Assembly: GCF_001931675.1 (NCBI RefSeq)
Contig: NZ_CP014839.1
Coordinates: 3,906,001 to 3,970,000, forward strand
Source: Pandoraea thiooxydans
GTDB lineage: Bacteria > Pseudomonadota > Gammaproteobacteria > Burkholderiales > Burkholderiaceae
Length of the DNA: 64,000 nucleotides
Reading direction: 5' to 3'
Numbering within the stretch: the first letter of the stretch is position 1; the number at the start of each line of letters is the position of its first letter. The position numbers were made by a program, and so were the translations under genes. A model generated the notes under the pieces. It was given only the letters and a program-made list of their open reading frames with translations. It was not told where the DNA came from and did not search any database. Of this stretch, positions 1-9,747 are shown piece by piece.

Positions 1-302
1 GCAACCGGCACACCCCGGTCGAAGTCGGCGACGGCTTCCTGAAGCTCGAGGCCGACCCGGTGTTGCGCGACATGCTCGAGCGCCTGGGCATGCAGGTCGA
101 AGCCGCCAGCCTGCCGTTCGACCCGGAGGCCGGCGCTTATGGCGGCGGTCACCGGCATGGTCACGACGCCTCCTTCGAGGAGGACTATGCGCTGGCCCAG
201 CAGGTGTTCCGCGAGCATGACCATGGTGCCGCCGGCCATGGGCACGGCCATACCCATCCGCACGATCACACCCATGGACACGACCACCGCCACGGACATT
301 GA
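1..302 (+). CDS. ureE: urease accessory protein UreE (C-terminal part)
   Basis: The reading frame is open from the window edge (first full codon at base 3) to a TGA at 300-302, so only the C-terminal ~99 residues are present. UreE is the nickel metallochaperone that delivers Ni2+ to apo-urease in the cytoplasm. The visible part has the NRHTPV motif of the Ni-binding domain, the family segment around AYGGGH, and a long His-rich tail (repeated HGH, HPH, HDH) that binds nickel in other UreE proteins. It is followed by ureF and ureG in the usual order. The end of the gene overlaps the start of ureF by 29 bases. Confidence 0.93.
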   Translation, partial: NRHTPVEVGDGFLKLEADPVLRDMLERLGMQVEAASLPFDPEAGAYGGGHRHGHDASFEEDYALAQQVFREHDHGAAGHGHGHTHPHDHTHGHDHRHGH

Positions 303-978
303 CCTGCACGAGCTCAGCGCGCTGCTGCACCTGGCCTCGCCGGCGCTGCCGATCGGCGCATTCAGTTATTCGCAGGGACTGGAGGCGGCCGTCGAGAGCG
401 GCCTGATTACCGACGCGGCCACCGCCGGCCGATGGATCGGCAGTCAGTTGCAGTGCGTTTTCGCGCGCTGCGAGGCGCCGTTGCTGGCGCTGCAGTGGCG
501 CCGCTGGCGCGGCGACGATTTCGCCGCCGTCGCGCAAGGTAACGCGTGGCTGCTCGCCAGCCGCGAAAGCGCCGAATTGCGCGCCGAAACCGAGCAGATG
601 GGCTGGTCGCTTGCGCAACTGGCTTTGGCCCTTGGCTGGGGCGGCGCCGCGCAGCAGGCGGTGCTGGCCGCGCTCAAGCCGGTCGCGCTGCCGACCGTGT
701 TCGCCTACGCGGCAATCGCGCATGACATCGGCCTCCCGGCGTGCCTGAACGCATATGCGTTCAGCTGGCTGGAAAACCAGGTGGCCGCCGCGCTCAAGGC
801 GGTGCCGCTCGGACAGTTGGCCGCGCAAAAACTGATCGTCGCGCTGCGGGCCGAGCTGCCTGCGGTCGTAGCGCGCGCGATCGACACGCCGCCCGAGGCC
901 GTGTCGACCTTCGCGCCGCATCTGGCGATTCTGTCGGCGCGGCACGAGAACCAGTATTCCCGTTTATTTCGTTCGTAA
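274..978 (+). CDS. ureF: urease accessory protein UreF
   Basis: UreF joins UreD and UreG in the complex that activates apo-urease and is thought to gate GTP-dependent nickel transfer. The 234-residue all-helical product has the family motif [13 protein letters not shown] near residues 25-37 and the C-terminal signature [11 protein letters not shown]. The start chosen is the ATG at 274, inside the His-codon tract that ends ureE. The frame is open further upstream, but that part reads as a shadow of ureE. No clear Shine-Dalgarno precedes this ATG, so translational coupling to ureE is likely. ureG follows after 11 bases. Confidence 0.93.
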   Translation: MDTTTATDIDLHELSALLHLASPALPIGAFSYSQGLEAAVESGLITDAATAGRWIGSQLQCVFARCEAPLLALQWRRWRGDDFAAVAQGNAWLLASRESAELRAETEQMGWSLAQLALALGWGGAAQQAVLAALKPVALPTVFAYAAIAHDIGLPACLNAYAFSWLENQVAAALKAVPLGQLAAQKLIVALRAELPAVVARAIDTPPEAVSTFAPHLAILSARHENQYSRLFRS

Positions 979-989
979 AACAAGCGACC

Positions 990-1625
990 ATGAGCCAATC
1001 TCCCACAAGCCGCGGCAAGCCCAATCCCCCATTACGCGTCGGCATCGGCGGCCCGGTCGGTTCGGGCAAGACCACCCTGGTGGAAATGCTGTGCAAGGCA
1101 ATGCGCGAGCGCTATGACCTGGTGGTGATCACCAACGACATCTACACCAAGGAGGACCAGCGGCTGCTGACCGTTGCCGGCGCGCTGCCGGCCGAGCGCA
1201 TCCTGGGGGTCGAGACCGGAGGCTGCCCGCACACGGCGATCCGGGAAGACGCATCGATCAATCTGGAGGCGGTCGACCGCATGCTGGAGCGCTTTCCCGA
1301 AGCCGACGTGGTTTTCATCGAGTCCGGCGGAGATAACCTGGCGGCCACCTTCAGTCCGGAACTGTCGGATCTGACGATTTACGTGATCGACGTGGCCGGC
1401 GGCGAGAAGATTCCGCGCAAGGGCGGGCCGGGCATCACCAAATCGGATCTGCTGATCATCAACAAGATCGACCTGGCGCCCTATGTCGGCGCATCGCTCG
1501 AGATCATGCGCAGCGACGCCGAGAAAATGCGGGGCGCGCGGCCGTTCGTGATGTGCGATCTAAAAAAAGGCAGCGGTCTCGACCAGATCATCGCCTTCAT
1601 CGAGCAGCGCGGCATGCTCGCCTGA
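990..1625 (+). CDS. ureG: urease accessory GTPase UreG
   Basis: UreG is the SIMIBI-class GTPase that carries nickel and powers urease maturation. The 211-residue product has the P-loop [10 protein letters not shown] at about residues 20-29, the conserved Cys-Pro-His nickel motif in [10 protein letters not shown] near residue 85, ESGGDNL in the switch region and the guanine-specificity motif NKID near residue 160. Length is typical. The ATG at 990 lies 11 bases after the ureF stop. A GC-rich hairpin begins in the last codons, and the next gene is convergent. Confidence 0.96.
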   Translation: MSQSPTSRGKPNPPLRVGIGGPVGSGKTTLVEMLCKAMRERYDLVVITNDIYTKEDQRLLTVAGALPAERILGVETGGCPHTAIREDASINLEAVDRMLERFPEADVVFIESGGDNLAATFSPELSDLTIYVIDVAGGEKIPRKGGPGITKSDLLIINKIDLAPYVGASLEIMRSDAEKMRGARPFVMCDLKKGSGLDQIIAFIEQRGMLA

Positions 1626-1642
1626 GCCCGGTGGCCGGGCTC
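1624..1642. repeat. GC hairpin at the ureG / TraB-GumN convergent junction
   Basis: An 8-base inverted repeat (GAGCCCGG / CCGGGCTC) with a 3-base loop overlaps the ureG stop codon. The 3' end of the convergent gene starts 10 bases beyond. There is no T-tract on either side, so it is at best a weak or Rho-assisted terminator. Confidence 0.4.
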
Positions 1643-1652
1643 GTGGCGGGCC

Positions 1653-2594
1653 TCAACGCTGGCTGACGATGAAGCCTTGCTCGCGCAGCAGGCTGAGCAC
1701 ACCGCGCGGCCCCCCCAGATGCAGCGCGCCGATGGCGACGAACACAGGTTTGTTGGGGTCGGCGATGAACAGCATGCGGGTGACGAACCGGCGATTGCGC
1801 GCGAAAAGAATGCGCTCGTCGATCTCCCGAGCCAGACGCGGCGATTGCCGCACCTGACGGGCCTCGCTTTGCGACCAATCGTAGATCATCTCAGCGTCGC
1901 CCGCGCGCCACAGGCGGTGCAGCTCGTGGAGCTGCTCGATACCGGCCGACGGCGGCAGCGCAAGCTCCTCGGCGACCATCTCGTCCTGCTCGGCACGGCT
2001 CAACCCGGTAAATGCCGACATTTGCTCGTCGATCGTCTCGAGACCGAGAATGCGGCCCGGGTAGAGATTTTCCAGCTGATTCTCGGTGCCGTACTCGGTC
2101 TGCAGGTCGGCGGACATCGAATTGAGGGTGTCGAGCAGCAGCGCCGCCAACCAGGGGCGCATATGCTGGATCTCACGCAGCATGGCCGGATTGCCATGCA
2201 GGCGCCGCGCGATCTTGTGCCACAGAGGTCGGGGCAGCAGCCGGGGCAGGCAGGCATGCGAGCACATGCCATAGCGTTGCACGGCGTCCTGCGACATCAC
2301 GACATCGTCGGGAGACAGCTCGAACGCCACCTTGCTGGCACCGCGCAAGGCGTCGAGCACGACCGGGCGAAACGGGTAATCGGTGGGTTTGCCCACATGC
2401 AGCGTGCCGAGCAGGAAAATCGTCAAGGCTCCCTTGCGGGCCTCGTAGAACGGCAGATTGGCACCGGGAGGCGCCGCCTGCGGGGCAGTCGAAACGGGGC
2501 GAGGCCACCCTTGATTGGCCACTGCCTGCGCGCTGCACAGTACCAGCAAGCAGCACAGCAGCCACCCGCCGACACAGCGTTGCCCTACCCTCAA
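1653..2594 (-). CDS. TraB/GumN family protein, secreted
   Basis: A 313-residue protein with an N-terminal signal sequence (hydrophobic stretch about residues 9-25, ending near AVANQ). The mature part has the TraB/GumN (PrgY-like) hallmarks: FLLGTLHVG near residue 60, conserved acidic residues in VAFELSPDD and LGLETIDEQ, and the C-terminal GALHLGGPRGVLSLL. The family is thought to contain metal-dependent proteases/peptidases, but the substrate here is unknown. The start is a TTG with GGAGG five bases upstream. Starting later would remove the signal peptide. It is convergent with ureG and independent of it. Confidence 0.8.
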   Translation of the reverse strand: MRVGQRCVGGWLLCCLLVLCSAQAVANQGWPRPVSTAPQAAPPGANLPFYEARKGALTIFLLGTLHVGKPTDYPFRPVVLDALRGASKVAFELSPDDVVMSQDAVQRYGMCSHACLPRLLPRPLWHKIARRLHGNPAMLREIQHMRPWLAALLLDTLNSMSADLQTEYGTENQLENLYPGRILGLETIDEQMSAFTGLSRAEQDEMVAEELALPPSAGIEQLHELHRLWRAGDAEMIYDWSQSEARQVRQSPRLAREIDERILFARNRRFVTRMLFIADPNKPVFVAIGALHLGGPRGVLSLLREQGFIVSQR

Positions 2595-2789
2595 ACGTGC
2601 CTCCGTACGTCGAAATCCCTACCAGTGCCGCCCACCCGGCGATGGCGGCCCGCGGCCGCTTCCAAGTGTACGCAGTTCCACCGCCTTTGGGCGATATGTT
2701 GTACTCAACACATGCATGGGGTGTTGCTTTGGCGCACCAGGCGGGCCAGCCGACTCACGGGTGTCACAAAGCAGGTATGGGCATGTAGA

Positions 2790-2823
2790 CCGTCCGGGCG
2801 GTGAAAATATCCCGGCCGGACGG
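2790..2823. repeat. 8-bp inverted repeat downstream of metF
   Basis: CCGTCCGG at 2790-2797 and CCGGACGG at 2816-2823 frame an AT-richer loop of 18 bases. It sits about 35 bases past the metF stop (metF on the minus strand), so it could end the ahcY-holin-metF transcript, but a terminator T-tract is missing on that strand. The remainder of the 264-base gap up to 2594 shows no gene and must hold the promoter of the TraB/GumN gene. Confidence 0.35.
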
Positions 2824-2858
2824 CATTTTCTCCGGCTGCGTGGCGACGGGGCCCGGCT

Positions 2859-3692
2859 TCAGGACAAGCCCAGCCGCTGCCAGATCGCCTTGGTCGCAGC
2901 GGCACCGTTGAGCGTATAGAAGTGCAGGCCCGGCGCATCGGCCGCGAGCAGACGCTCGCACAGGGCGGTCACCACGTCCAGGCCAAAGGCGCGGATCGCA
3001 TCGCGGTCGTCGCCGAAGCTTTCGAGCCGCTTGGCGATCCAGCGCGGCACTTCGGCGCCGCACATCTCGGAAAAACGCATCAACTGCGAGTAATTGGTGA
3101 TCGGCATGATGCCGGGCACGATCGGCACCTCGACACCCAGCTTGCGGGTATCGTCGACGAAGCGGAAATAGGCGTCGGCATTGAAGAAATACTGGGTAAT
3201 CGCCGAATTGGCGCCAGCCTTGACCTTGCGGGCGAAATTCTCCAGATCGTGGCGCGGCGACCTGGCCTGCGGGTGATACTCGGGATAGCCGGCGACTTCG
3301 ATATGGAACCAGTCGCCAGTCTCGGCACGAATGAATTCCACCAGCTCGGAGGCGAAGCGGAATTCGCCGATCTCGCCCATGCCGGACGGCATGTCGCCAC
3401 GCAGCGCGACAATATGGCGGATGCCATGATTGCGGTAAGTGTCGAGAATGGCGCGAATGCCCTCGCGTGAGGATCCCACGCACGACAGATGCGGCGCGGC
3501 CTCGGTGCCCTCACGCTGGATCTCGACCACGGTGTCGAGCGTGCCCTGCTGGGTCGAGCCGCCGGCGCCGAAAGTCACTGAGACGAAGCGCGGCTTGAGC
3601 GGTGCCAGCTGCATGCGGGTAGCGCGCAGCTTGTCGCTTCCCTCGGCCGTCTTGGGGGGGAAAAATTCAAAACTGAAAGAGCGCTGCGTCAT
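2859..3692 (-). CDS. metF: 5,10-methylenetetrahydrofolate reductase
   Basis: MetF reduces 5,10-methylene-THF to 5-methyl-THF using FAD, providing the methyl group for methionine. The 277-residue protein starts with the family FSFEFFPPKT segment (the Glu is the catalytic acid) and has VTFGAGGST near residue 40, the FAD-contacting HIVALRGDMP near residue 95, and YFFNADAYFRFVDD. Length matches bacterial MetF. It is the last gene of the ahcY-holin-metF unit, so it probably shares the SAH riboswitch upstream of ahcY. No strong Shine-Dalgarno precedes the ATG at 3692. Confidence 0.96.
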   Translation of the reverse strand: MTQRSFSFEFFPPKTAEGSDKLRATRMQLAPLKPRFVSVTFGAGGSTQQGTLDTVVEIQREGTEAAPHLSCVGSSREGIRAILDTYRNHGIRHIVALRGDMPSGMGEIGEFRFASELVEFIRAETGDWFHIEVAGYPEYHPQARSPRHDLENFARKVKAGANSAITQYFFNADAYFRFVDDTRKLGVEVPIVPGIMPITNYSQLMRFSEMCGAEVPRWIAKRLESFGDDRDAIRAFGLDVVTALCERLLAADAPGLHFYTLNGAAATKAIWQRLGLS

Positions 3693-3766
3693 GATGTGAA
3701 TAATCGATAAGCACCCCGCCGCCAGGCGGCGGCAGGGCGAGCGGGCCGCGCCGGGGCGGCCCGGGT

Positions 3767-4120
3767 TTAACGCAGGCGATCGCCGCCGAACACGAGCGCC
3801 GACAGGATCCAGGAGATCACGCTATACAGAATGGAGCCGAAGAAGGCCGGCCAGAAGCCGCCCACCTCGAAACCCTTCAGGATATGGCCCGCCAACTGGA
3901 ACAACAGCGCGTTGATGACCAGAATGAACAGGCCCAGCGTGAGCACCGTCACCGGCAGGGTGAGGATGACCAGGATCGGACGCAGCACCGCGTTGATCAG
4001 TCCCAGTATCACCGCGACCATCAACGCCGTGCCGAAACTGCGCAGCTGGATCGATGGAATGATGTAGGGCAGCAGAAACAAAGCCAGTGCGTTGATCAGC
4101 CAGATCAGCAGCAAGCGCAT
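3767..4120 (-). CDS. phage holin family 4-like membrane protein
   Basis: A 117-residue protein consisting almost wholly of hydrophobic helices: about four transmembrane segments near residues 5-22, 28-52, 58-80 and 90-112, with conserved LRPILVILTLPVTVLTLGLF in the middle. This matches the small membrane family labelled phage holin family 4 (superfamily IV). Members are common chromosomal proteins, and nothing phage-like surrounds this one. It has a good Shine-Dalgarno (AAGGAG, 6 bases from the ATG). It lies between ahcY (46-base gap) and metF (74-base gap) on the same strand, so it is probably co-transcribed with methyl-cycle genes. Function unknown. Confidence 0.82.
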   Translation of the reverse strand: MRLLLIWLINALALFLLPYIIPSIQLRSFGTALMVAVILGLINAVLRPILVILTLPVTVLTLGLFILVINALLFQLAGHILKGFEVGGFWPAFFGSILYSVISWILSALVFGGDRLR

Positions 4121-4166
4121 AGAATTCTCCTTGGAAGGTCAGCGGCAATCGCGGCGAGCGGTGCGA

Positions 4167-5588
4167 TCAATAGCGATAGTGCGCCGGTTTGTAGGGCCCC
4201 GCCTTGTCCACGCCGATGTAGCTTGCCTGCGCGTCGCTCAGGGTGGTGAGCTGCGCGCCGATGCGCTCCAGGTGCAGGCGTGCGACCTTTTCGTCGAGAT
4301 GCTTGGGCAGCACGTACACCTTGTTCTGGTATTGGCTGCCGTGCTTGAACAATTCGATCTGCGCCAGGGTCTGGTTGGTAAACGAGTTGCTCATCACGAA
4401 CGACGGGTGGCCGGTGCCGCAGCCCAGATTGACCAGGCGCCCCTCGGCCAGCAGGATGATACGCTTGCCGTCGGGAAACTCGATGTGATCGACTTGCGGC
4501 TTGATGTTTTCCCACCGGTACTGGCGCAGCGACGCGACGTCGATTTCCGAATCGAAGTGGCCGATGTTGCAGACGATGGCCTGGTGGCGCATCGCTTTCA
4601 TATGATCGTGGCCGATCACGTGGTAGTTGCCGGTGGCCGTGACGAAAATGTCGGCCTTGTCGGCGGCGTATTCCATGGTCACCACGCGGTAGCCTTCCAT
4701 GGCCGCCTGCAGTGCGCAGATCGGATCGACTTCGGTGACCCACACCGTCGCGCCCAGGCCGCGCAGGCTCTGCGCGCAGCCCTTGCCGACGTCGCCATAG
4801 CCGGCCACCACGGCGACCTTGCCGGCGATCATCACATCGGTCGCGCGCTTGATGCCGTCGACCAGCGATTCGCGGCAACCATACAGGTTATCGAACTTCG
4901 ATTTGGTGACCGAATCATTGACGTTGATGGCGGGAAACGGCAGGCGGCCGTCCTTTTCCATTTGATACAGGCGATGCACGCCGGTCGTGGTTTCCTCGGT
5001 CACGCCCTTGATCTGGGCAAGCCGCTTGCTGTACCAGTGCGGGTCGATGGCCAGGTGACGCGCGATGGCCGCATACAGTGCCTGTTCTTCTTCGTTGGTC
5101 GGCTTGGCGATGGCGCTGCGGTCCTGCTCGGCCTTGCTGCCCAGGATCAGCAGCAGCGTGGCGTCGCCGCCGTCGTCGAGAATCATGTTGGCATGCTGCT
5201 CGCCCGGCCATTCGAAAATGCGGTGGGTGAATTCCCAGTATTCGTCAAGCGTCTCGCCCTTGTAGGCGAACACCGGCGTGCCGGACGCGGCGATCGCGGC
5301 GGCGGCGTGGTCCTGCGTCGAGAAGATGTTGCACGAGGCCCAGCGCACTTCGGCGCCCAGGGCGGTGAGCGTCTCGATCAGCACGGCGGTCTGGATCGTC
5401 ATGTGCAGCGATCCGGCCACACGCGCGCCCTTGAGCGGCAGGGTGCTCCTGTATTCGTCGCGCAGCGCCATCAGGCCGGGCATTTCGGTCTCGGCAATGG
5501 CGATTTCCTTGCGGCCCCAATCGGCCAGCTTGAGATCGGCGACGATGTAATTGGCTTGCGATTTGCTATCGACTACGGCGTTCATCAC
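4167..5588 (-). CDS. ahcY: adenosylhomocysteinase (SAH hydrolase)
   Basis: AhcY splits S-adenosylhomocysteine to adenosine and homocysteine with a tightly bound NAD+, relieving product inhibition of methyltransferases. The 473-residue protein has the NAD-binding [13 protein letters not shown] motif near residue 260, the catalytic-region segments [15 protein letters not shown] and TTTGVHRLY, and the C-terminal KPAHYRY that reaches into the neighbouring subunit. The ATG at 5588 follows a very strong Shine-Dalgarno (AAGGAGG, 5-6 bases). The leader carries an SAH riboswitch, so the enzyme is expected to be induced by its own substrate. Confidence 0.98.
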   Translation of the reverse strand: MMNAVVDSKSQANYIVADLKLADWGRKEIAIAETEMPGLMALRDEYRSTLPLKGARVAGSLHMTIQTAVLIETLTALGAEVRWASCNIFSTQDHAAAAIAASGTPVFAYKGETLDEYWEFTHRIFEWPGEQHANMILDDGGDATLLLILGSKAEQDRSAIAKPTNEEEQALYAAIARHLAIDPHWYSKRLAQIKGVTEETTTGVHRLYQMEKDGRLPFPAINVNDSVTKSKFDNLYGCRESLVDGIKRATDVMIAGKVAVVAGYGDVGKGCAQSLRGLGATVWVTEVDPICALQAAMEGYRVVTMEYAADKADIFVTATGNYHVIGHDHMKAMRHQAIVCNIGHFDSEIDVASLRQYRWENIKPQVDHIEFPDGKRIILLAEGRLVNLGCGTGHPSFVMSNSFTNQTLAQIELFKHGSQYQNKVYVLPKHLDEKVARLHLERIGAQLTTLSDAQASYIGVDKAGPYKPAHYRY

Positions 5589-5620
5589 GCCTCCTTTCTA
5601 TGAAGTCTAGAAATTAAAGA

Positions 5621-5715
5621 CGTGAGCGCCGTTGCGGTGTACGGCCGCGCAGGCGGCCGACGGGAACACTGCCTTGAGCCTGGCGGCGCGGGGGCCGTTG
5701 CAACGCTCCTCAAGA
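5621..5715 (-). promoter_or_regulatory. SAH riboswitch in the ahcY leader
   Basis: Read on the minus strand, the leader contains the two best conserved blocks of the SAH riboswitch at the expected positions: GAGGAGCGTTGCAACGG at the 5' side and CAACGGCGCTCACG at the 3' side, joined by the conserved CCAGGCTC segment and a variable GC-rich hairpin (GGCCGCC / GCGGCCG). The GAGCG and CGCTC ends pair to form P1, and GTTGC/GCAAC form the flanking pseudoknot-region pairings. SAH riboswitches are known to switch on ahcY and methionine-cycle genes in beta- and gammaproteobacteria. The ahcY ribosome site lies about 25 bases downstream. Confidence 0.92.
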
Positions 5716-5720
5716 CAGAG

Positions 5721-5742
5721 ATTCGCCGAACGAGCGGCGAAT
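5721..5742. repeat. 8-bp inverted repeat upstream of the SAH riboswitch
   Basis: ATTCGCCG and CGGCGAAT form a perfect inverted repeat with a 6-base spacer, immediately 5' of the riboswitch on the ahcY strand. It may be a 5' hairpin of the leader RNA or a protein operator. The sequence does not decide between them. The rest of the gap to 5866 holds the divergent promoters of ahcY and xth, with no clean -35/-10 pair. Confidence 0.45.
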
Positions 5743-5866
5743 CGCGGTATTGTAGCAGGGATAAAATGAATCGGTTATCCGGCGGCGAATCGGCCGGGCC
5801 GCCGTGCCGCAGCCATTGTCTTGCGGTATCCTTGGCGCGGTTCATGCCTCCATTTCGCCCACCGCC

Positions 5867-6643
5867 ATGCTACGTATCGTCACCGCAAATCTGAACGGCG
5901 TGCGCTCCGCCGCCAAAAAAGGCTTCTTCGACTGGTTCGGCAAACAGGATGCCGACCTGGTCTGTGTGCAGGAACTCAAGGCGCAAGCTCCCGACATGAC
6001 ATCGGAGTTCCTCGCGCCACACGGCTTTCAGGGCTTTTTCCATTACGCGCAGAAAAAGGGCTACAGCGGCGCCGGCCTCTACACCCGGCACGCGCCCGAC
6101 GATGTGCTGATCGGTTTCGGCAACGAGGAATTCGACAACGAGGGGCGTTACGTCGAAGCGCGTTTTGGCGACCTGTCGGTGATTTCGGTCTACGTGCCGT
6201 CCGGCTCCAGCTCGGAAGACCGGCAGCAGGCAAAGTATCGCTTTATGGAAGTGTTCATGCCGCACCTGAAGGCGCTCAAAGCCGCCGGGCGCGAAGTGGT
6301 GCTGTGCGGCGACGTCAACATCGCCCACCACGAAATCGATATCAAGAACTGGAAGGGCAATCTGAAGAACTCCGGCTTCCTGCCGGAGGAACGCGCCTGG
6401 CTCACGCATCTGTTCGACGAGGCCGGCTACGTCGATGTATTCCGCACGCTCGACACGCGCGCCGAGCAGTACACTTGGTGGAGCAATCGCGGCCAGGCCT
6501 ATGCGAAGAACGTCGGGTGGCGCATCGACTATCAGATCGCCACTCCCGGCATTGCGCAGACGGCCCACGCCACCGCGATCTACAAGGATCAGAAGTTCAG
6601 CGATCACGCTCCCCTGACGATGGACTATCGCTGGGAGCTGTAG
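5867..6643 (+). CDS. xth: exodeoxyribonuclease III
   Basis: A Mg2+-dependent AP endonuclease and 3'-5' exonuclease of the EEP fold, acting in base-excision repair. The 258-residue product has LRIVTANLNGVRSA at the N terminus, the metal-binding Glu in VCVQELKAQ near residue 34, CGDVNIAHHEID near residue 150, WWSNRGQAY, WRIDYQIAT near residue 225 and the C-terminal SDHAPLTMDY carrying the catalytic His. The start at 5867 matches the family's first residues. The longer open frame is leader sequence. Divergent from ahcY. Confidence 0.94.
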   Translation: MLRIVTANLNGVRSAAKKGFFDWFGKQDADLVCVQELKAQAPDMTSEFLAPHGFQGFFHYAQKKGYSGAGLYTRHAPDDVLIGFGNEEFDNEGRYVEARFGDLSVISVYVPSGSSSEDRQQAKYRFMEVFMPHLKALKAAGREVVLCGDVNIAHHEIDIKNWKGNLKNSGFLPEERAWLTHLFDEAGYVDVFRTLDTRAEQYTWWSNRGQAYAKNVGWRIDYQIATPGIAQTAHATAIYKDQKFSDHAPLTMDYRWEL

Positions 6644-6688
6644 GCGGCGGGCACCGCACGCGCCATGCCCGCCGCATTTGCCGGCGCC

Positions 6689-7543
6689 TTAGTGCGTGCC
6701 TTCCGGATAATCGGCGCCGATGGTGGTCGCCTCCCACGCATCGAAGTCGCCGCGCAGCTTGTCGAGCTTCTCGCGCGCCAGTCCCAGGGCGGCCTTGCCC
6801 AGCAGCAGTCGCAGCGGCGGCGTGTCCGACAGCGCCGCGTCGATGATGGCTTGCGCGGCGCGCACCGGGTCGCCCACCTGCTTGCCGCTGCGCGCTTCGG
6901 TCTGCTTGCGGCGCTCGCCAGCCGTTTCCGCATAGTCGTCGATGCGCACCGCCGATTGCTGGATCGAGGGGCCTGCCCAGTTGGTGCGGAATGGCCCCGG
7001 CTCGACGATCAGCACGCCGATGCCCAGCGGCTTGAGTTCGATCGCGAGCGACTCGGAAATGCCCTCGACCGCGTACTTGGTGCCATGGTAATAGCCGGTC
7101 GCGGCAAAGCTGGTCAGGCCGCCGATCGACGAGACGTTGACGATCAGGCCGCTGCGCTGCGCGCGCAGGGTTGGCAGCACCGCCTTGGTCAGGTCGACCA
7201 GCCCGAATACGTTGGTTTCGAACATCGCGCGCACCGCGCCATCCTCGCCCTCCTCGATCGCCGCCAGATAGCCATACCCGGCGTTGTTGACGAGCACGTC
7301 GATGCGGCCGAATTTCGCCTTGGCCTGCGCCACTGCCGACTCGATCTGATCGTGCCGGGTCACGTCCAGCGCCAGCGCCAGCGCACGGTCTTCATGCCCG
7401 GCGACGATGTCGGCCACCTTGGCCGGATCGCGTGCGCTCACGACCGCGCGCCAGCCGCGCGCGAGCACCAGTTTGGCCAGTTCGCGGCCGAAGCCGGTGG
7501 AGCAGCCGGTGATCAGCCACACCGGGTTGTCTCGATTCATCAT
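6689..7543 (-). CDS. short-chain dehydrogenase/reductase
   Basis: A classical SDR of 284 residues. The NAD(P)-binding motif TGCSTGFG lies near residues 11-18, NNAGYG near 88, the catalytic Ser in NVSSIGG near 138 and the Tyr/Lys pair in YYHGTKYAVEG near 152-158, followed by EPGPFRT. The substrate cannot be deduced. The start is the ATG at 7543 with AGGAGA seven bases upstream. It lies on the same strand as, and 100 bases downstream of, the aldo/keto reductase gene, so both may form a unit controlled by the divergent LysR gene. Confidence 0.88.
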   Translation of the reverse strand: MMNRDNPVWLITGCSTGFGRELAKLVLARGWRAVVSARDPAKVADIVAGHEDRALALALDVTRHDQIESAVAQAKAKFGRIDVLVNNAGYGYLAAIEEGEDGAVRAMFETNVFGLVDLTKAVLPTLRAQRSGLIVNVSSIGGLTSFAATGYYHGTKYAVEGISESLAIELKPLGIGVLIVEPGPFRTNWAGPSIQQSAVRIDDYAETAGERRKQTEARSGKQVGDPVRAAQAIIDAALSDTPPLRLLLGKAALGLAREKLDKLRGDFDAWEATTIGADYPEGTH

Positions 7544-7643
7544 TTGCACATCTCCTGTTGACATCGCATCAATCAAAAAGGGAGCGCGCACCGAGTGGGC
7601 GCGCGCATTCGGCCAAGTCCGCGTCGTGCCGATACGGGCAAGG

Positions 7644-8627
<984 letters not shown>

Positions 8628-8727
8628 GCTGATTGACTCCCATGCTGAAACGGCGCTTGCGCTTGCCGGCCAATAGCCACCGGACATGCTTCGAGGCGCC
8701 AACGGCATTTAATTTAACTCATGTAAA

Positions 8728-8744
8728 ATTGAAATAAATTCAAT
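8728..8744. promoter_or_regulatory. palindrome between the AKR and LysR genes (candidate LysR operator)
   Basis: ATTGAA-N5-TTCAAT is a perfect 6+6 inverted repeat in a locally AT-rich patch (8707-8745) in the 184-base spacer between divergent genes. It contains a T-N11-A arrangement, as expected for LysR-type recognition boxes, and lies where an autoregulating LysR protein would bind. The assignment rests on position and symmetry only. Confidence 0.55.
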
Positions 8745-8811
8745 GCCGCGTTGAACGCGCATTGCAGCAACCCGTTCGTTGCCACCCGTTGGCACACTCC
8801 GACTCCCTCAC

Positions 8812-9717
8812 ATGCCCGTTTTCAATCGCTCCGATCTGGCGGATCTCAACGTCTTCGTCACCATTTGCCGTCGCCGCAGCTTTCGACTGTCTGCCGCCGA
8901 ACTCGGTGTCTCGACATCGGCGCTCAGCCACGCGATGCGCAACCTGGAGACGCGCCTGGGCGTCAAGCTGCTGAACCGCACCAGCCGCTCGGTGGTGCCG
9001 ACGGCCGCGGGCATGGCACTCGCGGAACAACTTGAACGCGGTTTTCACACGATCGGCGAGGCGCTCGATCAACTCGAGCGCTATCGCGGCTCGCCCGCCG
9101 GGCGCTTGCGCCTGAATGTGCCGCGCGATGCGTCGCGCCTGCTGCTCAGCCCGGTGCTGCCGGCCTTCTTCAGCGCCTACCCGGACATCCAACTCGATAT
9201 CACCGTGGACGATCACCTGGTCGACATCATTGCCGAGGGATATGACGCCGGCATTCGCTATGGAGACACCGTGCCGCGCGACATGATCGCTACTCCGCTG
9301 AGCGGGCCGCTGCGCTGGGTCGTGGTGGGCTCGCCGGCGTATGTGGCGCGGCACGGGCGGCCAGCCAGGCCGGAAGATCTGATGCATCACGCGTGTGTGC
9401 GCATGCGCATCGGCGACAATTCACTGTACAAATGGGAGCTGAGCAATGGTCAACAGGCGCTGGCGCTGGATGTGCCGGGTGCGATCAGCGCCAACGAAAC
9501 CGATGTGGCAGTCGATGCGGCGCTCGGCGGTTTGGCGCTCGCCTACTGCCTGGAGAGGCGCGTTGCACCCGATCTGCAGGCCGGGCGGCTGGAGATCGTG
9601 CTGCCCGATTGGGCCGTCGCCGGCCCGCCGATGGTGATGTACTACCCGAGCCGCCGGCAGACACTGCCCGGGCTGCGGCAGCTCATCGAAATGATTCGCG
9701 CGGCCGACCGAACCTGA
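8812..9717 (+). CDS. LysR family transcriptional regulator
   Basis: A 301-residue LysR-type regulator. The N-terminal winged helix-turn-helix (residues ~5-63) contains DLNVFVTICRRRSFRLSAAELG, then SALSHAMRNLETRLG and LLNRTSRSVVPT. The periplasmic-binding-protein-like effector domain follows (residues ~90-298), including PDIQLDITVDD and GYDAGIRYGD, typical of the subgroup that often neighbours oxidoreductase genes. The start at 8812 is chosen because the domain begins a few residues later. Its likely target is the divergent aldo/keto reductase-SDR pair. The effector is unknown. Confidence 0.93.
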   Translation: MPVFNRSDLADLNVFVTICRRRSFRLSAAELGVSTSALSHAMRNLETRLGVKLLNRTSRSVVPTAAGMALAEQLERGFHTIGEALDQLERYRGSPAGRLRLNVPRDASRLLLSPVLPAFFSAYPDIQLDITVDDHLVDIIAEGYDAGIRYGDTVPRDMIATPLSGPLRWVVVGSPAYVARHGRPARPEDLMHHACVRMRIGDNSLYKWELSNGQQALALDVPGAISANETDVAVDAALGGLALAYCLERRVAPDLQAGRLEIVLPDWAVAGPPMVMYYPSRRQTLPGLRQLIEMIRAADRT

Positions 9718-9747
9718 GCGCCGCGCGTGCCGTCCGCGCCGCCGGGA

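Noticed and set aside
3767-4120. Holin-like gene as a sign of a prophage
   Set aside because: No endolysin, capsid, integrase or att repeats nearby. The gene lies inside a metabolic operon with host codon use.
4092-5603. Long open frame on the plus strand (over 500 codons) opposite ahcY
   Set aside because: It mirrors ahcY in the antisense frame expected for high-GC third positions, has no family motifs, and ahcY is certain.
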